Positions 23,678 to 30,666 of a DNA stretch of 32,091 nt are shown piece by piece (position 1 is the stretch's first letter; every line of letters begins with the position of its first letter). This DNA comes from Clostridiales bacterium UBA7285. GTDB lineage: Bacteria > Bacillota > Clostridia > Peptostreptococcales > Anaerovoracaceae. A program made the translations under genes and the position numbers. A model generated the notes under the pieces. It was given only the letters and a program-made list of their open reading frames with translations, searched no databases and was not told the DNA's origin. The stretch is taken from the NCBI GenBank assembly GCA_002472145.1, contig DKRJ01000025.1:1-32091 (forward strand), given 5' to 3'.

Positions 23678-25232
23678 ATCTGATCTTTCCGCGTTCGAGC
23701 CCGGAGACGACAAAACCTTCGCTGACGAGTTCTTCGAGGCAGAGATTCGCTTCCTCGCGCGTCACACCGGCGTAGTCGGCCAGATCCGCCAGGACTCCCG
23801 TTACGTGGTACGTCAGATAATCTATGATCAGTTTCTTCGTTCTTCTCGAAGCTTCGGCACCGTCGACGGAGCCGGAGCTTCCCGAAGGACTATTTTTTTG
23901 CGCCTGATCCGCTTTGTCCGACGAAGCATCGGAAAATGAGAGCGAGAGCCTTACGCGTTCCGGTCCGAACGTCTCTTCGATGACCGGCTCCTTAAGTCCG
24001 CTGCCGTTCCAGACAGAAAAGATATTCTTCAGACCGCTTCCGGAATTTTCGGCGTCGCCCGAGAGCGTGAACATCCTGAGGACCGCGCTGTTCCGGGGAT
24101 CAGAAGCGCCTCCGCCCTTTGCGGCCTCTATCCTGATCCTGAAGCCTCCCGGATTTGAAAACGTTACAGCTTTTTTCTTTTTTACTATCAGGACGCCTCT
24201 TGTGCCGAGGTAGTCGGCGTTGACGAGGCAGTTGACGAGGGCGTCTCTCACAGCCCCGCCGAGCACAGCCCCGCCGAACTGTCCGGATCCCGCGCCGAGC
24301 CGCTCCGACGCCAGGAGATAAAAATCATAAATATTACCGCTGAACCCGGCGTCCGATCCGCCCGCTGCACCGGCAGATCCGGCGTTTCCCCGAGCCGGGC
24401 CGTTTCCGTCAGTCGATATCCTGTATGTGATATTCCCGTCCTCGTCGCGTTCCTGATACTCGAGAGAATAGTCTGGATACTCGCGCATGATCGAACGCAG
24501 ATCGCCAAACATCAGCAGGCCGGCCGAGGTCGGATATATGCCGCTGTCTGAACCGACGTCCGCGGCTCCGACGCAGATCAGAAAATCCGTGATGGCCGTC
24601 TCCGCGTCTCCGCAGCCCGGCTTTGTTCCCGAAGCCTTCGCCGCAAGCTCCGCGGCCCTGCGTTTCAGCACGTCACTCGAACCTGATGCGGACGAGGCGA
24701 CATTTTTCACATATCGCCCGACCGTCTCGGCGCAGAAAGAGCCGAGGCTCATATTTTCGAGGATCGCCGTATCCGGAGTCTTTTCACCGGAATCGCGGAC
24801 CATGGCCTCGTATTCCTCGTCGGTACACCTGTAGTCGCCCTCGCCGCTCCTCCGGTAGACCTTGCGCGGGTCGCCGTCGATATATACAGGCTTCACCCTT
24901 CTGTCAGCCTGCGGGACGATGACGGCTATGAATTTTCTGCCGCCCGTTTCGCGCACGCGAATATCGCCCTCCGAGAGGACGTTCGCGCTCACTCTTTTAC
25001 ATTCGCTGAGTATGGTTTTGATGTCGGAAACGAGACCCTCCGGGTCCGGAAGGCCGACGGCCCTGAATGTTTTGTCATCCGTCTCGATAACGCCGAGCAG
25101 AATGATGCCCCCGAGCGTATTGGCAAAAGCCGAATACGTCTCCCACATACTCTCGGGGAGCCCGCCGAGGGCTGTTTTGGCCTCGATGCGGTTGTTTTCT
25201 CTGTATTTTTCGAGATGGGAATAGTCGATCAT
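23661..25232 (-). CDS. AlbA_2 (Schlafen-like) domain ATP-binding protein
   Basis: A 523-residue protein of the family often annotated as putative DNA-binding or RecG-like regulator. Residues 1-150 form the AlbA_2 domain: E-x-K near ENNRIEAKTALGG, SAFANTLGGIILLGV and YIDGDPRKVYRRSGEGDY are its hallmarks. The middle has a HATPase_c_4-like part (GGAVRDALVNCLVNADYLG, then GGFRIR and GSGLKNIF). The C-terminus is a winged-helix-like segment (LADYAGVTREEANLCLEEL). A Gly/Ala/Ser-rich loop near 275-295 is unusual. No ribosome binding site is seen before ATG, 19 bp after the sortase stop. Role unknown; the family turns up in defence and regulation contexts. Confidence 0.85.
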   Translation of the reverse strand: MIDYSHLEKYRENNRIEAKTALGGLPESMWETYSAFANTLGGIILLGVIETDDKTFRAVGLPDPEGLVSDIKTILSECKRVSANVLSEGDIRVRETGGRKFIAVIVPQADRRVKPVYIDGDPRKVYRRSGEGDYRCTDEEYEAMVRDSGEKTPDTAILENMSLGSFCAETVGRYVKNVASSASGSSDVLKRRAAELAAKASGTKPGCGDAETAITDFLICVGAADVGSDSGIYPTSAGLLMFGDLRSIMREYPDYSLEYQERDEDGNITYRISTDGNGPARGNAGSAGAAGGSDAGFSGNIYDFYLLASERLGAGSGQFGGAVLGGAVRDALVNCLVNADYLGTRGVLIVKKKKAVTFSNPGGFRIRIEAAKGGGASDPRNSAVLRMFTLSGDAENSGSGLKNIFSVWNGSGLKEPVIEETFGPERVRLSLSFSDASSDKADQAQKNSPSGSSGSVDGAEASRRTKKLIIDYLTYHVTGVLADLADYAGVTREEANLCLEELVSEGFVVSGLERGKIRYRLRS

Positions 25233-25251
25233 TTATTTTTTGGCGCGCGGG

Positions 25252-26070
25252 TCAGTTCCCGAGCGGGACGAGCTTTCCGAACACGAGAAGCCGGTCGTCG
25301 CCGGTGGCGTTCAGGCACGTGCTCATCATGATGATGTGATCGTCCGGAGTGACCGTGAACGACCCGTCATAGCCCTGCATGCTGTTATGGCTCGCTATGT
25401 AATTGATAAACTCCTGGCGCGCCGAGGCGTCCTCGTTTTCCCAGTCCAGCGTATATACATAACTGTCCGTCGCGTCCGCGTATATCGCTCCGAAGATCTC
25501 CACGAGATAAGCCTGATCAGGCGTGTACAGTTCGAGGCGCTTGTGCTTTTTCCAGTATCCGTCCTCAAAGAAATACTTGCCGAGGCTGCCGAACATGCTG
25601 CCGTTTTTCATCCTGTGGCCGTAGATGATCGTGTTGAACGATCCGGTGAACGGCTCGGTCTGGCGGTAATCGATGAACAAAGCCCCGTTAGCGCTCCATT
25701 CGCCGTTTGCCATGTGCGTCAGGTAAAAGTCGTTATCGGTTCCGAGGGCGACAGGATAGTTTATCGGGGTGCCGTTGCTCTTCAGCCACGCGACGGTCGC
25801 CGGGCTCTCGGACTTGATCTTTTCCCAGTCCAGTTCCAGATACAGATACTTGTCGCTGGACGGTTCCTCGGTCTGTTCGCCGACGTCGGCGTTGGCGTCT
25901 CCGGCGAGGCTGTCATATGTGCGGTTCGCCTCATTATATGCGTGCTGTATGGTTATGACCTTATACGCGCTGAAAGCCGCCACCGCGATCAGCAGACAGA
26001 TTACGATCCAGAAAAGGACGGTTCCGCCCTTGCTGTGTTTTTTTTGTTTTTTCAGATTCTCTTCGGCCAT
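25252..26070 (-). CDS. srtB: Class B sortase
   Basis: A 272-residue membrane-anchored transpeptidase that links surface proteins to the cell wall. One N-terminal membrane helix (about residues 17-37) follows a basic stretch; the catalytic triad is His152 (IIYGHRMKNGSMFGSL), Cys252 (MMSTC) and Arg260 (GDDRLLVFGKL), with SrtB-type spacing and the FIDYRQ segment. Ribosome binding site AGGAGG lies 5 nt from ATG. It sits 13 bp after the histidine phosphatase gene at the end of a cobalamin gene run. No LPxTG/NPxTG-type substrate protein is encoded in the window, so its substrate is elsewhere. Confidence 0.93.
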   Translation of the reverse strand: MAEENLKKQKKHSKGGTVLFWIVICLLIAVAAFSAYKVITIQHAYNEANRTYDSLAGDANADVGEQTEEPSSDKYLYLELDWEKIKSESPATVAWLKSNGTPINYPVALGTDNDFYLTHMANGEWSANGALFIDYRQTEPFTGSFNTIIYGHRMKNGSMFGSLGKYFFEDGYWKKHKRLELYTPDQAYLVEIFGAIYADATDSYVYTLDWENEDASARQEFINYIASHNSMQGYDGSFTVTPDDHIIMMSTCLNATGDDRLLVFGKLVPLGN

Positions 26071-26083
26071 GCCGACCTCCTGA

Positions 26084-26746
26084 TCATTCGTTATTCAAAC
26101 GTCCGCGGCTGCCGAGCAGAACAGCATTAACAGGACGTCCGTTCTCCACCTCTAACATATACCCGCTTCCCGGGTCTGGAATCCAATCCCACATGGTCTT
26201 GCGCTCTCCGGGGAAAAGCTGCTGCATGGCGCTCGATATCGGGCCGCCGTGGCAGACGCCGAAAGATACGGCCGCCTCGCCGCGCCTGAACTGACGCTCT
26301 TCGAGTTCTCTGTGGGCGGCTAAAAGTTTCTCGATCCCGTGCATCACACGCTCTGAGAACACTTCCTGCGATTCACCTCCGCGGATCGTCACCGTCCCAG
26401 TGGTGTCCATTCCCCACCTCATGAAGTCCTCGTCGTCCTTTATCTCGTCATACGGTCTGCACTCGAAGTCCCCAAAGTCGAATTCCTTCAGCTCCGGTAT
26501 CACGATGTGCGGCACGTCGCCGCATATTATCCTCAAGGTCTCCTCGGCGCGCTTCATCCCCGTCGAAAAGAGCAGAGAACCGGGCGGCAGTACCGGATAG
26601 AACCCGCCGCTTTTCAGGTCGGCGATCTGCTTCCTGCCCTCGTCCGCGAGCGGTATGTCAGCCGCCCCGTAAAACCAGCGCTTCAGATTTCCTTCCGTTA
26701 TCCCGTGACGGATAAGATATATCAAAGATTTTCTGTTATTTCCCAT
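26084..26746 (-). CDS. Histidine phosphatase, probable alpha-ribazole phosphatase
   Basis: A 220-residue phosphoglycerate-mutase-type phosphatase. The phospho-accepting His is in LIRHGITEGN (about residues 11-20); the second His is in VCHGGPISSAM; the acid residue is in KEFDFGDFECRPYDEI. Immediately after cobT-cobU-cobS-cobU-like, the likely substrate is alpha-ribazole phosphate or adenosylcobalamin phosphate (CobC activity), completing lower-ligand attachment. A general phosphatase cannot be excluded. The start at 26746 has no strong ribosome binding site. A repeat array separates it from the gene before. Confidence 0.8.
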   Translation of the reverse strand: MGNNRKSLIYLIRHGITEGNLKRWFYGAADIPLADEGRKQIADLKSGGFYPVLPPGSLLFSTGMKRAEETLRIICGDVPHIVIPELKEFDFGDFECRPYDEIKDDEDFMRWGMDTTGTVTIRGGESQEVFSERVMHGIEKLLAAHRELEERQFRRGEAAVSFGVCHGGPISSAMQQLFPGERKTMWDWIPDPGSGYMLEVENGRPVNAVLLGSRGRLNNE

Positions 26747-26749
26747 TTA

Positions 26750-26826
26750 CCGTTCTTTTCCGTTCCGATCACCGTTCCGACCGCTATTCCAACCGTCGTT
26801 CCGATCACCGTTCCGACCGCTATTTT
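26750..26826. repeat. 12-bp repeats in a 36-bp higher-order tandem unit
   Basis: The 27-bp block beginning GTTCCGATCACCGTTCCGAC occurs at 26762-26788 and 26798-26824, 36 bp apart, and is itself made of 12-bp units of the CCGTTCCGAYCR type. The last copy overlaps the stop of the cobU-like gene (26820-26822). Confidence 0.88.
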
Positions 26827-27197
26827 ATCCTGTTCCCGATCCCGCAGAAGACAGTGTACACCTCGTCCGCGGCGGCCGCTATCAAATTGAGACAGCGCCC
26901 GTTGGTCTCCCTGAACGCCCTCTCGGTTTTGTCCGTCGGGACCAGACCGCGCGATACGTCGTCCGCTATGATGATCCGGCCGCGCAGGGTGTCGAGGCTG
27001 TCCGCTATCAGTTTTTCGGCGTCCTCGCCACGTACCGTCATGCCGTATATCATTTTATCGAGGCCGCAGATCACCTTTGTATCCGGCAGGGATCCCGTCT
27101 CCTCGGTGCAGCGCGTCACGTCGTCATCGGCGATCCCGAACGCGCGTCTCGCGAAATCAAGTTTCCCCTGATATGCACCGCCTGTTATCAAAATCAT
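26820..27197 (-). CDS. Short CobU-like protein
   Basis: A 125-residue relative of CobU. The P-loop is GGAYQGKL (residues 6-13), with Leu where Ser or Thr is usual. The protein has no histidine at all, so the guanylated His of CobU is missing, and the loop between P-loop and Walker B is shortened. By contrast the C-terminal part (IIIADDVSRGLVPTDKTERAF, then RCLNLIAAAADEVYTVFCGI) keeps the CobU segment that normally reads NEVGxGIVP. The start at 27197 overlaps the cobS stop (ATGA) and has GGAG upstream; a longer frame has no support. Likely works with the full-length CobU two genes upstream. Confidence 0.8.
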   Translation of the reverse strand: MILITGGAYQGKLDFARRAFGIADDDVTRCTEETGSLPDTKVICGLDKMIYGMTVRGEDAEKLIADSLDTLRGRIIIADDVSRGLVPTDKTERAFRETNGRCLNLIAAAADEVYTVFCGIGNRIK

Positions 27198-27973
27198 TTC
27201 CACGCTCCGTTCATCAAAGCAAGCGTTATCATCCCGGCGAGCTCGCCGACGCAGATGCCGTACCCCGCGATATCCCCGTTCATGCCTCCCAGCTGCTTCC
27301 GGGCGGCGAGCACAGCCACAAGCGAAGCCGCGCACGTGACAAGCGCAGGCACGAGACAGTATCCATTCCCGCAGACCAAAGCGGTGGCAGCAGCGATCGC
27401 TGCCGCGCAGACCGCGAGAGTGGCAGTGTATCTGCCTCGCGGAACGTCATGGTCTTTATAGTACTGGCTCGTTTCCATAGGCGCGAAGTTCAGGACGCAG
27501 GCTCCGGAAACAGACCTGGAGGCCACAGGTATCACTATCAGCGCAGCGAGGCTGCCTGATCCGTCCGCTCCCTCCATGAATACATCCATAGACGCAAAAT
27601 CGCCCGTAATGAGGAAGATCGCCGTGACCACGGCAAAAGACCCGACCGTGGAATCCTTCAGTATCCTGCGCTTTTCCTCGAGCGGCCGCCTGCTCATTAC
27701 AGCGTCGTTTACGTCCATAAAGCCGTCCATGTGCAGGAATCCGCAGACAGCGAAAATGCAGAACGTCATTGCGAGCGCGGAGATCACCGCCGGAACTCCG
27801 ATCAGTCCTAGCACGGCTCCCACAGCGAACCACACAAGTCCCGCCGTCAGTCCGACAAACGGAAGCATCGAGAGCATCATGTTTTTCAGTTCGGGATCCC
27901 ATACCTTGCATGGGCACGGCAGGGTGAGGAAGTTCCCCCACGCCATGAAAAAAGCCGTAAAGAATTTTTTCAT
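27194..27973 (-). CDS. cobS: Adenosylcobinamide-GDP ribazoletransferase (cobalamin synthase)
   Basis: A 259-residue polytopic membrane enzyme joining adenosylcobinamide-GDP with alpha-ribazole (or its phosphate) to give cobalamin. Motifs: the N-terminal FLTLPCPCK, the metal-binding HMDGFMDVNDAVMSRRP, and RRILKDSTVGSFAV (family pattern R-x-x-I-x-K-D-S-x-x-G). Five or six membrane helices follow. GGAGG lies 7 nt before the ATG. The stop overlaps the cobU-like start, so the two are translationally coupled. Confidence 0.93.
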   Translation of the reverse strand: MKKFFTAFFMAWGNFLTLPCPCKVWDPELKNMMLSMLPFVGLTAGLVWFAVGAVLGLIGVPAVISALAMTFCIFAVCGFLHMDGFMDVNDAVMSRRPLEEKRRILKDSTVGSFAVVTAIFLITGDFASMDVFMEGADGSGSLAALIVIPVASRSVSGACVLNFAPMETSQYYKDHDVPRGRYTATLAVCAAAIAAATALVCGNGYCLVPALVTCAASLVAVLAARKQLGGMNGDIAGYGICVGELAGMITLALMNGAWK

Positions 27974-27988
27974 CGGTGTTCCTCCGGC

Positions 27989-28063
27989 ATCGCCGGGTGC
28001 TTTTGTTCATTCGCCTGCATCGCCGGGTGCTTTTTGTTCATTCACCGGCATCGCCGGGTGCAG
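27989..28063. repeat. About 31-bp tandem repeat, 2.4 copies
   Basis: The core GCATCGCCGGGTGCTTTT recurs three times, near 27989, 28018 and 28049, with the linker GTTCATTCRCC. The last copy encodes the C-terminus of cobU (A-P-G-D-A-G-E, stop 28038-28040); the other copies are non-coding and reach to the cobS ribosome binding site. Confidence 0.85.
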
Positions 28064-28610
28064 TCTGATGCGCGGGGCACTGTCCGGGTTTGCGCCTGAG
28101 CGGCACTCCGCAGATCACTTCATATACCTCGTCGCAGGCCTCTGCTAGCCTCCTGTCGACCAGCGCCAGGCTCCTGCGGTAGTTCTCCGTCATTTCGTCA
28201 AATCGCCGCGCGTCTGAATATATGTAGTCCGACACGAACACAGCGTTTTGAACGCGTCCGCAGAAACGCTCCAGATCGCGGGCTGTCTTTTCTCCCGCTC
28301 CCGCGTCGTATCCTCCCGGCAGGAACATGTTGTTCGCCAGCAGCGCGGTCACGCTGTCCAGCAGGAAAACGCCCTCCGGGTCGCAGGAATCCAGTATTCC
28401 CGATATTTCCGTGCCCCGCTCCACTGTAACAAAGCCCAGTCCTTCGCGGTTCTCGACGTGCCTCCTGATGCGCAGCCTGTCCTCGTCGTCGGTCGGGATC
28501 ATGGTCGCCACATAATACAGCGGCCTGACGCCCGCCGACATGGTGACGGCTTTGTTCTGCGCAAACGTGGATTTCCCGTTTTTTGCTCCGCCGCTGATGA
28601 AAATCTTCAT
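28038..28610 (-). CDS. cobU: Adenosylcobinamide kinase / adenosylcobinamide-phosphate guanylyltransferase (diverged)
   Basis: A 190-residue CobU that phosphorylates adenosylcobinamide and transfers GMP from GTP. P-loop GGAKNGKS is at residues 7-14; the guanylation His is probably His51 in RIRRHVENREGLGFVTVE; Walker B-like VFLLDSVTALLANNM. However, where typical CobU has VSNEVGxGIVPE it reads VSDYIYSDARRFDE, so that motif is lost. The last about 15 residues lie in a tandem repeat and are not family-like. It follows cobT by 58 bp. The short CobU-like protein in the same operon keeps the missing segment, suggesting a two-part enzyme. Confidence 0.88.
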   Translation of the reverse strand: MKIFISGGAKNGKSTFAQNKAVTMSAGVRPLYYVATMIPTDDEDRLRIRRHVENREGLGFVTVERGTEISGILDSCDPEGVFLLDSVTALLANNMFLPGGYDAGAGEKTARDLERFCGRVQNAVFVSDYIYSDARRFDEMTENYRRSLALVDRRLAEACDEVYEVICGVPLRRKPGQCPAHQTAPGDAGE

Positions 28611-28668
28611 ATCGGGTGATCCCCTTTATCTCCGGCCGCCGTCCCGCCTGCGGGTACAGGCGCCGGGC

Positions 28669-29841
28669 TTACAGATAGTGGTTCATTCTCAGTTCCTGAA
28701 GGTAGCCGTCGTCTATGCTGCCCTCCGCGAGAGATTTCATGTTATTCATCACGGCCGTTGCCGCCTCGATGATCTTAAAGGCGATCGGGCATCCGCTGGC
28801 CTCGCCCAGGCGCATGCCCAGATCGAACATCGGCTCGATGCCCAGCGACTTCGCGGCTATCGCGTAGCCTTTCTCTTGCGAGCGATGCGAAGTGAACATG
28901 TAGTTCTTCGTTCCCGGGGCTATTGCCTCCGACAGGATTGCAGCGGAGATCGAGATGAATCCGTCCACGACGACAGGGATCCTGTACAAGGCAGCACCGA
29001 TATACGTTCCGGCCATGCCCAGGATATCGAATCCCGAGAGATCGGCGGCAGTCCCTATCGGGTCCGAGGCAGCCCTGCCTTCCGGGGCATATTTTGCGAC
29101 GGCCTCATCTACGACTTTTTTCTTCAGCCTGAGGCCCTCGTCGTCGAGTCCGCCGCCTCTGCCGCAGACGTCCGCCGCGTCAGCCCCCGTGAGAGCGCAG
29201 ATCACGCACGCCCCGGTCGTGGAGTTTCCGATCCCCATCTCTCCGACACCGATCAAAGTCTTGCCTGCGTCCTTCGCCGCCTTTGCCGCTTCTATGCCGA
29301 CAAACAGCGCGTCCAGCGCCTGCTCACGCGTCATAGCCGGCTCTTTTGCCAGATCGCGTGTGCCGTTCGCTATCCTGCGGTTTACGACCTTTCTCTGTAT
29401 GCGTCCTTCCGAAAGCATATCCTCTGTCAGATACTCCTCTGGTATAGGGAGGCTTACGCCTATGTCCACGCCGAGTATGTCGATGCCGAAATACGCCGCC
29501 TGGCTGCCGACGCCGGTTATTCTCTTAGTGAAGTTGATCGTCTGCATCAGCGTCACGGTCTGCGGTCCGGAAGCCACTCCCTCCGCCACTACGCCGTTGT
29601 CCGCGCTCATGATGATGACGGCCTGATCCTTAACGTCGTTCCCGTAAGGCTTTCCCGTGATCCCGGCGAGCCTGACGCTGATGTCCTCGAGCCTGCCGAG
29701 GCTTCCGGGGACCTTCAGCCTGCAGTCCTGACGCTCGCGCGCTTCTTTCAGCGCTTCCTCGTCGAGAGGCCTTATCTTCGCGATATATTCCTCTAACTGT
29801 TCTTCAAGCGGCCTGTTCGGGTCCGCGATCTTATTTACCAT
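28669..29841 (-). CDS. cobT: Nicotinate-nucleotide--dimethylbenzimidazole phosphoribosyltransferase
   Basis: A 390-residue enzyme that makes alpha-ribazole phosphate from a benzimidazole-type base and nicotinate mononucleotide. Signature segments: VPGSLGRLEDISVRLAGITG near the N-terminus, VIMSADNGVVAEGV, GEMGIGNSTTGACV and the C-terminal FDLGMRLGEASGCP with the catalytic Glu. Ribosome binding site GGAGG 6 nt from ATG. First gene of the lower-ligand operon. No cobalamin riboswitch could be recognised in the 180 bp upstream, which is unusual for such operons. Confidence 0.95.
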   Translation of the reverse strand: MVNKIADPNRPLEEQLEEYIAKIRPLDEEALKEARERQDCRLKVPGSLGRLEDISVRLAGITGKPYGNDVKDQAVIIMSADNGVVAEGVASGPQTVTLMQTINFTKRITGVGSQAAYFGIDILGVDIGVSLPIPEEYLTEDMLSEGRIQRKVVNRRIANGTRDLAKEPAMTREQALDALFVGIEAAKAAKDAGKTLIGVGEMGIGNSTTGACVICALTGADAADVCGRGGGLDDEGLRLKKKVVDEAVAKYAPEGRAASDPIGTAADLSGFDILGMAGTYIGAALYRIPVVVDGFISISAAILSEAIAPGTKNYMFTSHRSQEKGYAIAAKSLGIEPMFDLGMRLGEASGCPIAFKIIEAATAVMNNMKSLAEGSIDDGYLQELRMNHYL

Positions 29842-29987
29842 CTGTTTCCTCCGGTCCGTGTCATCACGTACTGTTATATTCTATCACATTTATGCCGCCG
29901 TTCGGAGTATGGGGAAAAATGATTGTTTTGGGGAAAACGAATTTACAGTGATTTGATGATATGATAGCCGCACGGAGCAGGATAAAG

Positions 29988-30019
29988 TTGTGCGCATTTA
30001 TGCGTATTGATGGTATAAT
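29988..30019 (+). promoter_or_regulatory. Candidate hicAB promoter very close to the hicA start
   Basis: A perfect TATAAT (30014-30019) ends two bases before the hicA ATG, with TTGTGC (29988-29993) 20 bp upstream as a poor -35. Two 10-bp units, TGCGCATTTA and TGCGTATTGA (29991-30010), lie in between as a possible HicB operator. Transcripts from this -10 would begin inside hicA. Confidence 0.4.
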
Positions 30020-30021
30020 AT

Positions 30022-30192
30022 ATGAAACAAAGAGACCTGATAAAAAAATTTACGGATGCCGGATGGAAATTCAGCCGGCACGGCGCCAGGCATGAGATCT
30101 ATGTCAAAGATGGAAAGGAAGAGCAAATCCCCCGGCGCCGCGAGATAAATGAAAAATTGGCAAAGCACCTTATCGATAAGTGGGGACTTTGA
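30022..30192 (+). CDS. hicA: HicA-type mRNA interferase toxin
   Basis: A 56-residue toxin with the double-stranded-RNA-binding fold. It reads MKQRDLIKKFTDAGWKF, then RHGARHEIYVKDG with the catalytic His in the position of the G-S-H-x-x-Y motif, IPRRREINEKLAKHLIDK and ends WGL. The family often has a His after IPR; here it is Arg. No ribosome binding site precedes the ATG and a -10-like TATAAT touches it, so translation is expected to be weak. hicB starts 23 bp after its stop, the normal toxin-first order. It would cleave mRNA unless bound by HicB. Confidence 0.88.
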   Translation: MKQRDLIKKFTDAGWKFSRHGARHEIYVKDGKEEQIPRRREINEKLAKHLIDKWGL

Positions 30193-30215
30193 TATTGCAA
30201 GGAAGGAGATGCTTT

Positions 30216-30593
30216 ATGAAAATCGTTTATCCTATCAGGATCACGGAAAAAGACGATACCGGATACAGGATGGTCTACATCCCGGACTTCGACGGATACA
30301 CTCAGGGGCGTGATCTGTATGACTGTATCGAGATGGCTTCGGACTATATCACCAACTTCATAATCTCAGGGAATGAACTTCCCTCACCAAGTCAGATCGG
30401 CACTCTGAAAAAAGACAACGGCTATGTGTGCGACACTCTCGTTCCGATAGATACCGTGAGCATCCTTGATTCACATTCTAAAACCGTAAGGAAAAACGTC
30501 ACGGTGCCGGAATGGCTGAATATCAAAGCCGAAAGGCGAGGGATCAATTTTTCTCAGGTATTGAGAGAGGCTCTTATAGAGAAGTTGAAATAG
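30216..30593 (+). CDS. hicB: HicB-type antitoxin
   Basis: A 125-residue antitoxin. The N-terminal half has the partial RNase-H-like HicB fold (MKIVYPIRITEKDDTGYRM, then IPDFDGYTQGRDLYDCIEMA and ITNFI). The C-terminal 40 residues form a ribbon-helix-helix DNA-binding domain (KNVTVPEWLNIKAERRGINF then SQVLREALIEKL), so it should repress its own operon. The start at 30216 was preferred over a frame from 30180 because AAGGAGAT lies 5 nt before it and the homologous N-terminus begins there. The strong ribosome binding site contrasts with hicA's lack of one, favouring antitoxin excess. Confidence 0.9.
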   Translation: MKIVYPIRITEKDDTGYRMVYIPDFDGYTQGRDLYDCIEMASDYITNFIISGNELPSPSQIGTLKKDNGYVCDTLVPIDTVSILDSHSKTVRKNVTVPEWLNIKAERRGINFSQVLREALIEKLK

Positions 30594-30599
30594 AACAAA

Positions 30600-30631
30600 A
30601 ACGCGGTGCCGCCGTATGACAGCATCGCGTT
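30600..30631 (+). terminator. Hairpin after hicB
   Basis: AACGCGGTGC (30600-30609) pairs with GCATCGCGTT (30622-30631) with a single G-T wobble across a 12-nt loop. The flank TATTAATG is AT-rich but lacks a long T run; A residues on the left side would give T's to the convergent radical SAM transcript. Confidence 0.5.
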
Positions 30632-30666
30632 ATTAATGTACTATTCAGACTGCCGCTTCAGCGATC

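Noticed and set aside
29842..30021. Cobalamin riboswitch upstream of cobT
   Set aside because: No B12-box or pseudoknot-like arrangement could be seen, and the space is too small for a full element.
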